A DNA stretch of 64,000 nt from Puteibacter caeruleilacunae (GTDB lineage Bacteria > Bacteroidota > Bacteroidia > Bacteroidales > Prolixibacteraceae), in contig SJCO01000006.1 in NCBI GenBank assembly GCA_005217565.1, forward strand, positions 106,387 through 170,386. Direction: 5' to 3'. The translations under genes and the position numbers were made by a program. Numbering within the stretch: the stretch's first letter is position 1; every line of letters starts with the position of its first letter. The notes under the pieces are model-generated. The model had not been told where the DNA came from, made no database searches, and was given only the letters and a program-made list of their open reading frames with translations. This document shows positions 8,692 to 16,994 of the stretch, in pieces.

Positions 8692-9833
8692 GACAAATCC
8701 TCATCATCATATTACCCCTCCTTCTAACTGCTTTTAGTAGCTGTAGTGAAAAGACAGCCCAACAAGACGAAGTTTGTATTCGGATGAAAGTGCCTGTCAT
8801 GGACCTACAGCAGGTGAAGCTTTCAGATATTATTTCAGAGTATGAAGTGGTAAAACTGGAGTTCACAGATAAAAGCATGATGGGCTATATCAAAAAGATT
8901 GAAGAATGTGGCGATTATATCTTTGTATTGGATCCCTTAACGGCAAAAAGTCTGATGGTATTCGATAAACAAGGGCGATTTATCAGAAGAATAACAAGAT
9001 CAGGAAAAGGTCCTGGAGAATTCATATATCCACAAGATTTTATCCTCAATGAGAAGGACAAGACTATAGAGGTTATTGGTAATTACAAGCTTAGTAAATA
9101 TACATTTGAGGGTAAGTATCTATCAACACGAAGAAATGAGTTTGGAGGAACGGAATTTATCAAACATGACTCAAGGTATTATTTTGCTGTACTAGGAAAG
9201 ACTCCTTACAAGATTATCCAAGCTGATTCAACAGGGCAGTTTCAGAAAGGGTATTATACAAGACCATGGACTAAATATATGCATGGTACAGGTTATTTAC
9301 CATTAAGAAAAGTCAATGGAGAACTTATGGTAAAACCAGAAATGTGCGACACGGTATTTGCAATATCTGATGATACCTTGCAGGTAAGACGAACTATTGA
9401 TTTTGGAGAATATACTACCGATTATTCACAATTAGAGAACATGAATAGGGAGGAAAGGCGGATCTTCACAGGGTTTAAGACAAATGGGAACAAATGTATG
9501 GTTTTTAAATACCTTGAGAACGCAGATCATGTACATGTTCAGTATAATGTAAACTCGAAGTACTATCATTACATCTACGATAAAAAAACAGACAAATATG
9601 TGCACTTCGATTTAGAGCATTTAGAAGATGATATTACACTACAAAAGGATTCATGGTATTTGGCTGGATATTCACCTGAATGGATTTATTATGTGGTTGA
9701 ACCTTACAAATATAAATCGAGTAGAGAGTTGGTAAGTTTGTTAAAGCAAACCTCTTGGGATGAGGCGAGTATTAATACCCTTTTGGAAGATTCAAATCCG
9801 ATATTATTGAAAGTTAAGTATAAGAGATTTTGA
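8688..9833 (+). CDS. 6-bladed beta-propeller lipoprotein (array member 3, type B)
   Basis: A 381-residue lipoprotein (lipobox AFSSC, Cys19) with the signature GKGPGEFIYPQDFIL at 106-120. It belongs to a distinct subtype shared only with the copy at 12143: both have KLSD-x-I-x-EY-x-x-VKLEFT followed by SM-x-G ahead of the first blade, and PQDF after the signature. This pairing across two intervening genes is a main clue that the array grew by block duplication. It starts inside the ATGA overlap with the preceding gene. The C terminus ends SNPILLKVKYKRF, the recurrent terminal strand of the family (x-NP-hhh-KYK). Confidence 0.85.
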   Translation: MRQILIIILPLLLTAFSSCSEKTAQQDEVCIRMKVPVMDLQQVKLSDIISEYEVVKLEFTDKSMMGYIKKIEECGDYIFVLDPLTAKSLMVFDKQGRFIRRITRSGKGPGEFIYPQDFILNEKDKTIEVIGNYKLSKYTFEGKYLSTRRNEFGGTEFIKHDSRYYFAVLGKTPYKIIQADSTGQFQKGYYTRPWTKYMHGTGYLPLRKVNGELMVKPEMCDTVFAISDDTLQVRRTIDFGEYTTDYSQLENMNREERRIFTGFKTNGNKCMVFKYLENADHVHVQYNVNSKYYHYIYDKKTDKYVHFDLEHLEDDITLQKDSWYLAGYSPEWIYYVVEPYKYKSSRELVSLLKQTSWDEASINTLLEDSNPILLKVKYKRF

Positions 9834-9855
9834 ACGAAGACTAAATAATTGAACT

Positions 9856-10956
9856 ATGAGAACATTAATCATTATCGTGCTTAGCTGCATGTTAGTAGCA
9901 TGCGTAAACACAAACAGAGTTAAAACTCAGCAACCTATAGTCCTTGATGAGATCAGTGAGACGATTAAGTTTTCAGAAGTAAAATTGGTACCTCTCGAGA
10001 CCAATGAGAATATTCTATTGGGTGGAGACTTAACTCTTAAGCTTCGAGACAATGATATGTACATTTTCGATCGCAGTCATCAGCGTTGTGTTCTAGCTTT
10101 CGATACTAATGGAAAGTTCAAGACTAAAATTGGTCGTTGGGGAAAAGGAGAAGGAGAATACGACAATTTTAACGATTTTTCTCTTGGAAAAGATGAAGTT
10201 GATATTCTTGCAGGAAAGGGTGAGTCATCGATGATATATCGGTATGATTACAGTGGGCAATTTCTCGGGAAAAAAGAGATTTCTTATGCCGCGTTTTCAC
10301 TACAAAATGGTAATGATTCAGAACTTATTGTCGGAACAGGTTATAACTCGGCATGTCATGCAAACCGACTCTACATTTTATCTAAAGAAGGGAAGGAGTT
10401 GGAGAAGCTGTTGCCAAATACTACAGACCTGAATATTCCTGTAATCGAGAATACGCTAAGCGAGTTTGATGGTGATATTTATTATCACGAATCTTTTAAT
10501 GATACAGTATATACCTTAGAAGATCATAAACTTCAACCAGCTTTAATCTTTGATTTTGGCAAGTATGCTATTCCTTCTGAATTTTATAGCTCAGATTTAA
10601 TGACAGGATTTGAATTGATCAATAAACATGGATTCGCCAATATTACCAAATACTACGGGAATGATGATCTTGCATTAGTGGAAGTTAGAAAACAGAAGAT
10701 GGGGGCCGATCCTTTAGCTCATTTAGTTTTAGTAGATAGAGTTGATCATCATTCAAGTCAGCTTCAATACAAACCAAATGATAATTCAATATTTAAGAAT
10801 CCCATGGGCTTAACAGATGATAATGAAATTGTTTTCATTATTCATCCCAATATGCTTCAGGCAAATGCCGATTTCTTTAAGCAGTATGGGATCAATGTAA
10901 GTGAAGAGACCTATAGTCTGGAGGACAATCCAATTGTTGCATTTTGTAAAATTTAA
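9856..10956 (+). CDS. 6-bladed beta-propeller lipoprotein (array member 4, type C)
   Basis: A 366-residue lipoprotein (lipobox MLVAC, Cys16) with the signature in the form GKGEGEYDNFNDFSL at residues 96-110, where Pro of PGE is replaced by Glu. It forms a subtype with the copy at 34658, more than 24 kb away: both share GQFLGKK/GEFIGKK, the phrase GFEL-I-x-KHGF-x-N-[IV]-T near residue 250, and a C terminus ending [IP]-IVAFCKI or IIAYCKI. That distant pair links this array with the peptide locus at 29.8-38.6 kb. 22 bp separate it from the previous gene and only 2 bp from the next, so it is operonic. Confidence 0.85.
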   Translation: MRTLIIIVLSCMLVACVNTNRVKTQQPIVLDEISETIKFSEVKLVPLETNENILLGGDLTLKLRDNDMYIFDRSHQRCVLAFDTNGKFKTKIGRWGKGEGEYDNFNDFSLGKDEVDILAGKGESSMIYRYDYSGQFLGKKEISYAAFSLQNGNDSELIVGTGYNSACHANRLYILSKEGKELEKLLPNTTDLNIPVIENTLSEFDGDIYYHESFNDTVYTLEDHKLQPALIFDFGKYAIPSEFYSSDLMTGFELINKHGFANITKYYGNDDLALVEVRKQKMGADPLAHLVLVDRVDHHSSQLQYKPNDNSIFKNPMGLTDDNEIVFIIHPNMLQANADFFKQYGINVSEETYSLEDNPIVAFCKI

Positions 10957-10958
10957 CT

Positions 10959-12140
10959 ATGACCAAAACACTAACCTATACTTTAATGCTCCTGTTGGCA
11001 ATTGCCTGCGGAAAGCCACAACAGCAGGTCGCAGATAATGTGGAAACGATTCAATTTAAATTCGATGGAAAGAATCCGGCATATGATGAGGTCTTTAGCA
11101 AGACGGAGATTATCCCCTTGGAAACCAATGGGGATTGCCTGATCAACACCATTAACCAGATGGAAGTGTGGGATGGTAAGTTCTTTATCCTTGATTGGAA
11201 GCAAAACACTTTGCTGGTATTTAGTGATCAAGGGAAGTACCTGAATAAAATAGGTAGCATAGGAAGAGGTCCAGGAGAATATATTCGCCCCAGGTATTTC
11301 TTCATCGATAAAGAAAAGAAGTTGGTGAATGTATTCGATGCTCCTATGAGGAAGATAATGTGTTTCCGACAGACCGGGGAGTTGGTTAAAGAAATACATC
11401 TTAATAACTACCTCAGGGCAGTGGGGAAGACCGCTACAGGATACTGGGGATTCTGTCCGAATCAGAAAAATGGAGATGTTGATAAAGAGGCATCAAAGTA
11501 TGTGAAGTTTATGACATTCAACGCGAAAGGGGATGTTGATAAGTATGTGAAAGGAGAAAAGTGTATTGATCAGTTAAACTATTCCAATAACTATATCCCG
11601 GATGTTGCGGATGGAGGAGTATCGTTTGTTGAACCTTACGCTCCACACATCTATTCGATGAAAAATGGAGAGATTACCGTTAAATATAAGGTCGATTACT
11701 CAGGCTACTTTCCATCTGGTAGCATGTTAAAACAGATTGAAGATATGGATAGACCTCTTAGTGCAAGTGAAAAGAAATTGCAGGAAGATCTATCAACCAA
11801 ATATGCTAGTAAGTTCCATACGTTTTTCGAGACGGAGGAATGGATACATCTATTCACATGGTGCAAAGGAACGACCTTATTTTACAACAAAAAAACACAT
11901 CGAACACATGAGTTTACAAGAGAGTTAGCTGCTGAAAACAGTTGGGAAACTTACTTTATATCGCCAGTCTGTATGAAAAGCAATGTTGTATATGGTCAGG
12001 CCACACAGCAATATCTCAACTATCTATATCACGACAAAAATAAAAACTCAGCCCAAAGAGTGGAGAGTCTTAAGGAAGTTTTTGAGAACCTCAAGGCAGA
12101 AGACAATCCTTTCATCATTAAGTATACTTTAAAGAATTGA
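10959..12140 (+). CDS. 6-bladed beta-propeller lipoprotein (array member 5, type D)
   Basis: A 393-residue lipoprotein (lipobox LAIAC, Cys17) with signature GRGPGEYIRPRYFFID at 102-117. It is the first of three close paralogues (also 13474 and 14833) that share the block TIQFKFDGKNPAYDEVFSKT and then QMEVWDGKFFILDWKQNTLL almost without change, at both protein and DNA level. It matches the copy at 13474 over its whole length, down to the shared end AEDNPFIIKYTLKN. The next gene begins 2 bp after its stop. The near identity of neighbouring copies implies recent duplication or continuing gene conversion. Confidence 0.87.
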   Translation: MTKTLTYTLMLLLAIACGKPQQQVADNVETIQFKFDGKNPAYDEVFSKTEIIPLETNGDCLINTINQMEVWDGKFFILDWKQNTLLVFSDQGKYLNKIGSIGRGPGEYIRPRYFFIDKEKKLVNVFDAPMRKIMCFRQTGELVKEIHLNNYLRAVGKTATGYWGFCPNQKNGDVDKEASKYVKFMTFNAKGDVDKYVKGEKCIDQLNYSNNYIPDVADGGVSFVEPYAPHIYSMKNGEITVKYKVDYSGYFPSGSMLKQIEDMDRPLSASEKKLQEDLSTKYASKFHTFFETEEWIHLFTWCKGTTLFYNKKTHRTHEFTRELAAENSWETYFISPVCMKSNVVYGQATQQYLNYLYHDKNKNSAQRVESLKEVFENLKAEDNPFIIKYTLKN

Positions 12141-12142
12141 TC

Positions 12143-13300
12143 ATGAGAAGAATAATAACTGGATTAATAAGCTGCATTTTTGTAGCAAGTTTCGTTTTCT
12201 CCTGTAAAGAAAAAGAAATACAGAAAGATGTTGCCATCCCTCTTTTGCGACTTGATATTCCGGTGAAGGAATTGCCAGAGACAAAGCTGTCGGATGTTAT
12301 TGCGGAATATAAGCCTGTAAAGCTTGAATTTACCCCGCAGAGTATGATTGGGAGTGTGCGGAAAGTTATTGTTCACGATGGATTGATGTATATACTCGAT
12401 ATGTTTGGAGCGAAAGCAGTGGTGGTATTCGATCTGTCGGGTAAGTTTGTAAGAAGTATCGGAAGTGTAGGGAATGGTCCTGGACAATACCTGATGCCTC
12501 AGGATTTTGTCCTCGATACTGTAAAGAATGAAATTGAAATATTGGGGAATAGAAAGGTGAATCGCTTTTCTTTCTCAGGCGAATTCTTAAACTGTTTGAA
12601 GTTGAACTACACTGCAATCAACTTCCAGAAACGTGAAGATGGATATGTCTTTGCGATCACAGGGAAAGAGGACTATAAGGTGGCGATTACTGATCTGCAA
12701 GGCAACATCAAAAAACAATTTGTACCAACAAATAAGGACTATGTATCGGGAGTTGCGTTTAATTGCTTGCTTCCATTAGAATCGAATCAATTAATGTTTA
12801 GGCCGTTAAGACGAGATATTTTATACGCATTAGGTGATACTGCAGCTTATCCTGCAAGAATTATTGATTTTGGTAAATATAAGTTCAAATTGGATGAATA
12901 CCTGAAATTGTCTCCCAGGGATCGGATGACGTATGTAATTCAATCTAAAGAAAAGGAACAGTGCATTATAAAAACGTATTTTGAGAATAGTAAGTATATT
13001 AATCTCGGTTATAGTATGAAGGGAATTTATTACGATTATATCCTGAATAAAAGTACAGGTCAATTTGTGCATTACGGAGGAGAGACACTTATTGATGATG
13101 TACTCTGGCAAAATGCTTCTCGTAGGATTGTTGGTGTAGATAGGGAATACTTTTATCAGCTTGTTGAGTTGTATCAGTATAAATCGACAAAACAATTGAG
13201 GAAGTTTTTGGAAACCTATACTGATGATGAAGACTATATTCAGGAGATCCTTCATGAAACCTCCAATCCAATGATTTTAATAGTGAAGTATAAGGTATAA
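12143..13300 (+). CDS. 6-bladed beta-propeller lipoprotein (array member 6, type B)
   Basis: A lipoprotein of 385 residues from the ATG at 12143, with lipobox FVFSC (Cys21) and signature GNGPGQYLMPQDFVLD. A TTG two codons upstream (12137) would overlap the previous stop; ATG is preferred because it gives a cleaner signal peptide and a 2-bp intergenic gap. It is the partner of the copy at 8688 (shared KLSD-x-I-x-EY, VKLEFT, SM-x-G, PQDF and the C-terminal ELYQYKST / EPYKYKSS segment). The last Glu of the signature is Gln here. It is followed by a 173-bp gap before the next paralogue, with no obvious promoter. Confidence 0.85.
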   Translation: MRRIITGLISCIFVASFVFSCKEKEIQKDVAIPLLRLDIPVKELPETKLSDVIAEYKPVKLEFTPQSMIGSVRKVIVHDGLMYILDMFGAKAVVVFDLSGKFVRSIGSVGNGPGQYLMPQDFVLDTVKNEIEILGNRKVNRFSFSGEFLNCLKLNYTAINFQKREDGYVFAITGKEDYKVAITDLQGNIKKQFVPTNKDYVSGVAFNCLLPLESNQLMFRPLRRDILYALGDTAAYPARIIDFGKYKFKLDEYLKLSPRDRMTYVIQSKEKEQCIIKTYFENSKYINLGYSMKGIYYDYILNKSTGQFVHYGGETLIDDVLWQNASRRIVGVDREYFYQLVELYQYKSTKQLRKFLETYTDDEDYIQEILHETSNPMILIVKYKV

Positions 13301-13473
13301 GAAGTACTTTACTTCGTCGGAGATTGGGAATTATCATCAAGGAAAGGTCCTTGTGGATCCGTTTTGTCGCGTAACGCTCTCATGCGGCTTTCATCAAACA
13401 CACCAAGAAGGTAATCGACTTCATACAGTGTTTTTGCCCCTCACCTTTATTCAGATCAAAAATTTAAATAGCT
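13301..13473. other. Intergenic spacer inside the propeller array
   Basis: 173 bp with two small hairpin candidates only: GAAGTACTTTACTTC just after the stop, and CAAGGA / TCCTTG (13338-13353) with a 4-nt loop. No T-run or TAnnTTTG promoter was found. A 77-codon frame at 13353-13586 overlaps the next gene's signal peptide in another frame and was not accepted. Confidence 0.35.
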
Positions 13474-14667
13474 ATGATAAAAAAACTAACTTACTTCTTA
13501 ATCATCCTGTTAGCAATGGCCTGTGGGCATCAAGGCCAACAGTCACAGCAAGAGATCGCAGAAAATGTGGAAACCATCCAATTTAAATTTGATGGAAAGA
13601 ATCCGACATATGATGAGGTCTTTAGTAAAACAGAAATCATTCCCCTTGAGACCAACGAAGATTGTCTTATCAACACTATTAACCAGATGGAAGTATGGGA
13701 TGGTAAATTCTTTATCCTTGATTGGAAGCAAAACACTTTGCTGGTATTTAGTGATCAGGGGAAGTACTTGAATAAAATAGGCAGCATTGGAAAAGGTCCG
13801 GGAGAATATATTCGCCCCAGATATTTCTTCATCGATAAAGAAAAGAAGCTGGTGAATATTTTCGATGCACCCATGAAGAAGTTGATGTGTTTCCGACAAA
13901 CCGGGGAGTTGATTAAAGAGATACATCTTGATAACTACCTCCATGCGGTGGGAAAGACTGCTTCAGGATACTGGGGATTCTGCTCGAATCAGAAAAATAA
14001 AAATGTTGATTACGAAGCGTCAAAGTATGTGAAGTTTATGACTTTCAATGCAAAAGGAGATGTTGAAAAGTATGTAAAGGGGGAGAAGTGTATTGATCAG
14101 TTAAATTACGGCAACAACTACATCCCGAATACTGCAGATGGAGGTGTATCATTTGTTGAACCTTACGCTCCGCATATCTATATGATGAAGGACGGAGAGA
14201 TCTCCGTTAAATATAAGATCGATTACTCAGGACGTTTCCCATCTAAGAGTATGCTAAAACGTATAGAAGATATGGATGATTCTCTCAGTGCAAGTGAAAG
14301 GAAGATGAAGAAGGACTTATCAACAAAATACCACAGTATGTTTCAAACGTTTTTCGAGACGCCTGAATGGATACAGTTATTCACTGGGAGTAAAGGAACT
14401 ACTTTGTTTTACAACAAAAAAACACATCGAACACATGAATTTTCTACGGTGCTGGCTGCTGAAAACAGTTGGGAAACTTACTTTGTATCGCCGGTCTGTA
14501 TGAAAGACAATGTTGTATATGGTCAGGCCACAGAGCTTTTTCTCCAATATCTATATCGCGATAAAGATAAATTCACAGCCCAAAGACTGGAGAGTCTGAA
14601 GCAGGTTTTTGATAACCTTAAGGCAGAAGACAATCCTTTCATCATCAAATATACCTTAAAAAACTAA
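13474..14667 (+). CDS. 6-bladed beta-propeller lipoprotein (array member 7, type D)
   Basis: A 397-residue lipoprotein (lipobox LAMAC, Cys17) with signature GKGPGEYIRPRYFFID at 106-121. It is a near copy of the protein at 10959 throughout, including CLINTINQMEVWDGKFF, the stretch CIDQLNYGNNYIPN and the C-terminal AEDNPFIIKYTLKN. Differences cluster in the linker after the lipid Cys (GHQGQQSQQEIAEN here against GKPQQQVADN) and in the middle blades. The start Met is supported by the match of the whole signal peptide with its paralogues (M-x-K-x-LTY). Confidence 0.87.
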   Translation: MIKKLTYFLIILLAMACGHQGQQSQQEIAENVETIQFKFDGKNPTYDEVFSKTEIIPLETNEDCLINTINQMEVWDGKFFILDWKQNTLLVFSDQGKYLNKIGSIGKGPGEYIRPRYFFIDKEKKLVNIFDAPMKKLMCFRQTGELIKEIHLDNYLHAVGKTASGYWGFCSNQKNKNVDYEASKYVKFMTFNAKGDVEKYVKGEKCIDQLNYGNNYIPNTADGGVSFVEPYAPHIYMMKDGEISVKYKIDYSGRFPSKSMLKRIEDMDDSLSASERKMKKDLSTKYHSMFQTFFETPEWIQLFTGSKGTTLFYNKKTHRTHEFSTVLAAENSWETYFVSPVCMKDNVVYGQATELFLQYLYRDKDKFTAQRLESLKQVFDNLKAEDNPFIIKYTLKN

Positions 14668-14832
14668 TCATGGTCTGGTTAGAAGTTAATTTAACAGGAT
14701 ATTTGTAGCAATCCAATGGTAATGCAGTTGTATATCCCTGTTGCTACAAGCATTATCTGCCCCAAAGGGCAGAAACGCAGACTGGTCTAAACTGTTTTAT
14801 CTTTTCTTTAAAGAACGAAATTTTGTCGCAAA
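14668..14832. repeat. Spacer with competing hairpins between two propeller paralogues
   Basis: TTGTAGCAA (14703-14711) pairs perfectly with TTGCTACAA (14741-14749). GGATAT (14698-14703) can pair with ATATCC (14732-14737) instead. Next to them TCTGCCC (14756-14762) pairs with GGGCAGA (14767-14773) over a 4-nt loop. No T-run follows, so these look like RNA processing or stability structures rather than a terminator. Confidence 0.4.
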
Positions 14833-16011
14833 ATGAAAACACTAACATATACCTTAATGCTTCTGTTGGTAATTGCCTGCGTGAAGCAAGAGCAACAGAT
14901 TGCAGACAATGTGGGAACTATCCAATTTAAATTTGATGGAAAGAATCCGGCATATGATGAGGTCTTCAGCAAGACAGAAGTCATACCCCTTGAGACCAAT
15001 GAAGATTGTCTGATCAACACCATTAACCAGATGGAGGTGTGGGATGGAAAGTTCTTCATCCTCGATTGGAAGCAAAACACTCTACTGGTATATAGTGATC
15101 AGGGGAAGTACCTGAATAAAATAGGCAGCATTGGAAGAGGTCCGGGAGAATATATTCGCCCCAGATATTTCTTCATCGATAAAGAAAAGAAGCTGGTGAA
15201 TATTTTCGATGCTCCTATGAAGAAGTTGATGTGTTTCCGACAAACGGGGGAATTGATTAATGAAATACATCTTGATCACTACCTCAGCACAGTGGGGAAA
15301 ACTGCTAAAGGATACTGGGGATTCTGTTCCAATGTAACTAATGTAGATGTTGATAACGAGGCGTCGAAGTATGTGAAGTTTATGACCTTCAATGAGAAAG
15401 GAGATGTTGAAAAGTATGTGAAGGGAGGTAAGTGTATTGATCAGATTTGCTACTCCAATGGTTATGCTACAAATGCAACAAAGGAAGGAGTATCATTTGT
15501 TGAGCCTTTCGCCCGGAATATCTATTCAATGAAGGATGGAGCGATTACAGTTAAATATAAGATCGATTACTCAGGCCGCTTCCCATCAAGTAATATACTG
15601 AGACAGATTGAAGATATGAATAGGCCACTTAGTGCTAGAGAGCTGAAGCTGGAGCGACTTTTTACGACTCAATTCTCTAGTATGTTTGTACAGTTTTATG
15701 AAAATGAAAATTGGATCTTGCTGTTCTCGATGCTGAATAGTACATCATTGTTTTATAATAAAACTACGAGAAAGACTCATGAGATCTCGAAATACATTGC
15801 TTCGGCAGATTATTGGGACACTTATATTGCAACCGGATGTTGTTTAAGTGACAATTCAGTTTATGGTTATGCCAACAGTAATAATATAAAATGGTTGTTG
15901 GAGAACGGCGGTAAAATATCAGACAAGAGAAAGAAGAACCTTAAGAAGCTGTTTGATAGTATGAGTGTTGATGACAATCCTGTAATTGTGAAATATGATT
16001 TAATTAATTGA
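14833..16011 (+). CDS. 6-bladed beta-propeller lipoprotein (array member 8, type D, divergent 3' part)
   Basis: A 392-residue lipoprotein (lipobox LVIAC, Cys16) with signature GRGPGEYIRPRYFFID at 101-116. Its N-terminal half is nearly identical to the copies at 10959 and 13474. From roughly residue 200 on (after KCIDQ) it diverges strongly and ends SVDDNPVIVKYDLIN instead of AEDNPFIIKYTLKN. The switch from near identity to moderate similarity within one gene is the pattern left by partial gene conversion or by fusion of a new 3' half onto a shared 5' half. It is the last gene of the array and is followed by a long non-coding spacer. Confidence 0.87.
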   Translation: MKTLTYTLMLLLVIACVKQEQQIADNVGTIQFKFDGKNPAYDEVFSKTEVIPLETNEDCLINTINQMEVWDGKFFILDWKQNTLLVYSDQGKYLNKIGSIGRGPGEYIRPRYFFIDKEKKLVNIFDAPMKKLMCFRQTGELINEIHLDHYLSTVGKTAKGYWGFCSNVTNVDVDNEASKYVKFMTFNEKGDVEKYVKGGKCIDQICYSNGYATNATKEGVSFVEPFARNIYSMKDGAITVKYKIDYSGRFPSSNILRQIEDMNRPLSARELKLERLFTTQFSSMFVQFYENENWILLFSMLNSTSLFYNKTTRKTHEISKYIASADYWDTYIATGCCLSDNSVYGYANSNNIKWLLENGGKISDKRKKNLKKLFDSMSVDDNPVIVKYDLIN

Positions 16012-16099
16012 TTCCCAGTCTTGTTTGTTGCTGTATGTGTACTTATAATTGAGAGGTGGTGTAATCTTCTTTACATCGTCTTTAATACAAGTTCTCCAC

Positions 16100-16147
16100 A
16101 AACTCCTAGAAGATCCCTACAAAATCCCTAGGGTGTTGTAGGAGTTT
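16100..16147. repeat. Mutually exclusive inverted repeats after the propeller array
   Basis: AAACTCCTA (16100-16108) can pair with TAGGAGTTT (16139-16147). CCTACAA (16116-16122) can pair with TTGTAGG (16136-16142); the two right arms overlap, so only one stem can form at a time. The 8-bp palindrome CCCTAGGG sits in the loop (16126-16133). It lies 89 bp after the last propeller stop. Confidence 0.4.
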
Positions 16148-16682
16148 ATAAGGAAGGGGCGAGGCAGGGGTAAAGAGGGTCTAAGGCCAACTTGTCCAAA
16201 ATTATTGTTGATTGACAACAATGAATCACCACTTTTTTGCAATTAAGATATCACAATTTAAACTTCGATCTACTCCACTCTCATTCGAACCACATTCGAG
16301 ACACATTAATACCAAATTGCGAAACCACTGCGGACTCCCTGGGGATTTGGCGGTGGGTTGGCCGAATTTGGCGGGTATTTGGGGTGAATCGGCTGGCAAT
16401 GTGACTTAAAAATTATGCTTAGCTTGTTACTCTTTTTGTTGATGTATTTACAAAGCCATCTCAACAATAGCATATAGTAAAAGGCAAGTAGAATTGTACA
16501 GGAGTTTGTCAACTCTTTGTCAATTCATCTTTTAATGTGTTTCTCGGAAATTTCTGGATATGGATAGAGGATGATGTATCGAAGAAGCCTTGTCAATTAC
16601 CTACCAAAGCCTTCTTAAAGCCTACTTTTCTCTTGAAATTCTCTTCTATTTCTCTACATTGTCTCTTCTAGGATGGTTAAAT

Positions 16683-16732
16683 TGCATCATCTGGTGATGC
16701 ATTTTAAATTTTTTGCATCATGTGATGATGCA
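16683..16732. promoter_or_regulatory. Twin TGCATCA palindromes
   Basis: Two inverted repeats of the same word lie side by side: TGCATCA / TGATGCA (16683-16689 / 16695-16701) and TGCATCAT / ATGATGCA (16714-16721 / 16725-16732), with axes about 31 bp apart. The arrangement suits two dimers of a DNA-binding protein bound in phase. It shares the core TGCA with the palindromic elements upstream of 18793 and 21384, but is not the same motif. Confidence 0.4.
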
Positions 16733-16884
16733 TCTATAAAGAAAAGAACTTTGGCTTGATTACCATAGTTGTAAAGTTAGCAAAAAACATCCAAAGAGTC
16801 ACTAAAAATAAAAGAATCTGAGCTAGTATGGCGATCCTAAGATTGTTGGTTGTTACCGTTAAAGTTTGTTAATTATGTTGGTTG

Positions 16885-16892
16885 TATGTTTG
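16885..16892 (+). promoter_or_regulatory. Candidate -7 element upstream of the first TPR-HTH regulator
   Basis: TATGTTTG matches TAnnTTTG, with a TTTG at 16865-16868 only 16 bp upstream (19-21 would be ideal). It lies about 100 bp ahead of the ATG at 16995. The off spacing keeps confidence low. Confidence 0.25.
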
Positions 16893-16994
16893 ATCGAAGA
16901 AAATTTTAGGGAGTTAATTATTAAATTTGGAGTATGTCTCTTTGTCCTTCTCACTTAGAATAGAGAGATTAATTGAACCTATGATCAACAAATT

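Larger units (their letters stand above)
16012..16994. other. 983-bp non-coding spacer between propeller array and regulator locus
   Basis: I see no convincing gene here. The 65-codon frame at 16212-16409 has no family resemblance and ends in an atypical G-rich block. The spacer holds, in order: an alternative-pairing hairpin region (16100-16147), a G-rich block (16341-16385), a pyrimidine-rich stretch (about 16620-16675), twin TGCATCA palindromes (16683-16732) and a TAnnTTTG match (16885-16892) that could serve the regulator at 16995. It is the largest gap in the window and probably carries regulation or a small RNA. Confidence 0.5.

Noticed and set aside
14756..14773. Rho-independent terminator between two propeller genes
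   Set aside because: The 7-bp GC-rich stem is followed by AACGCAG and not a T-run, so termination is not supported.
6214..16011. Prophage or integrated element carrying the propeller array
   Set aside because: No integrase, terminase, att-like direct repeats or tRNA were seen at the borders; duplication in place explains the array.
16212..16409. 65-codon open frame in the long spacer
   Set aside because: No recognisable motif, no upstream site, and its end falls in a G-rich block; composition is unlike neighbouring genes. Treated as chance.
16683..16732. CRISPR-like repeat-spacer unit
   Set aside because: Only two palindromes of different arm length with a short A/T-rich gap; no regular repeats and no cas genes.
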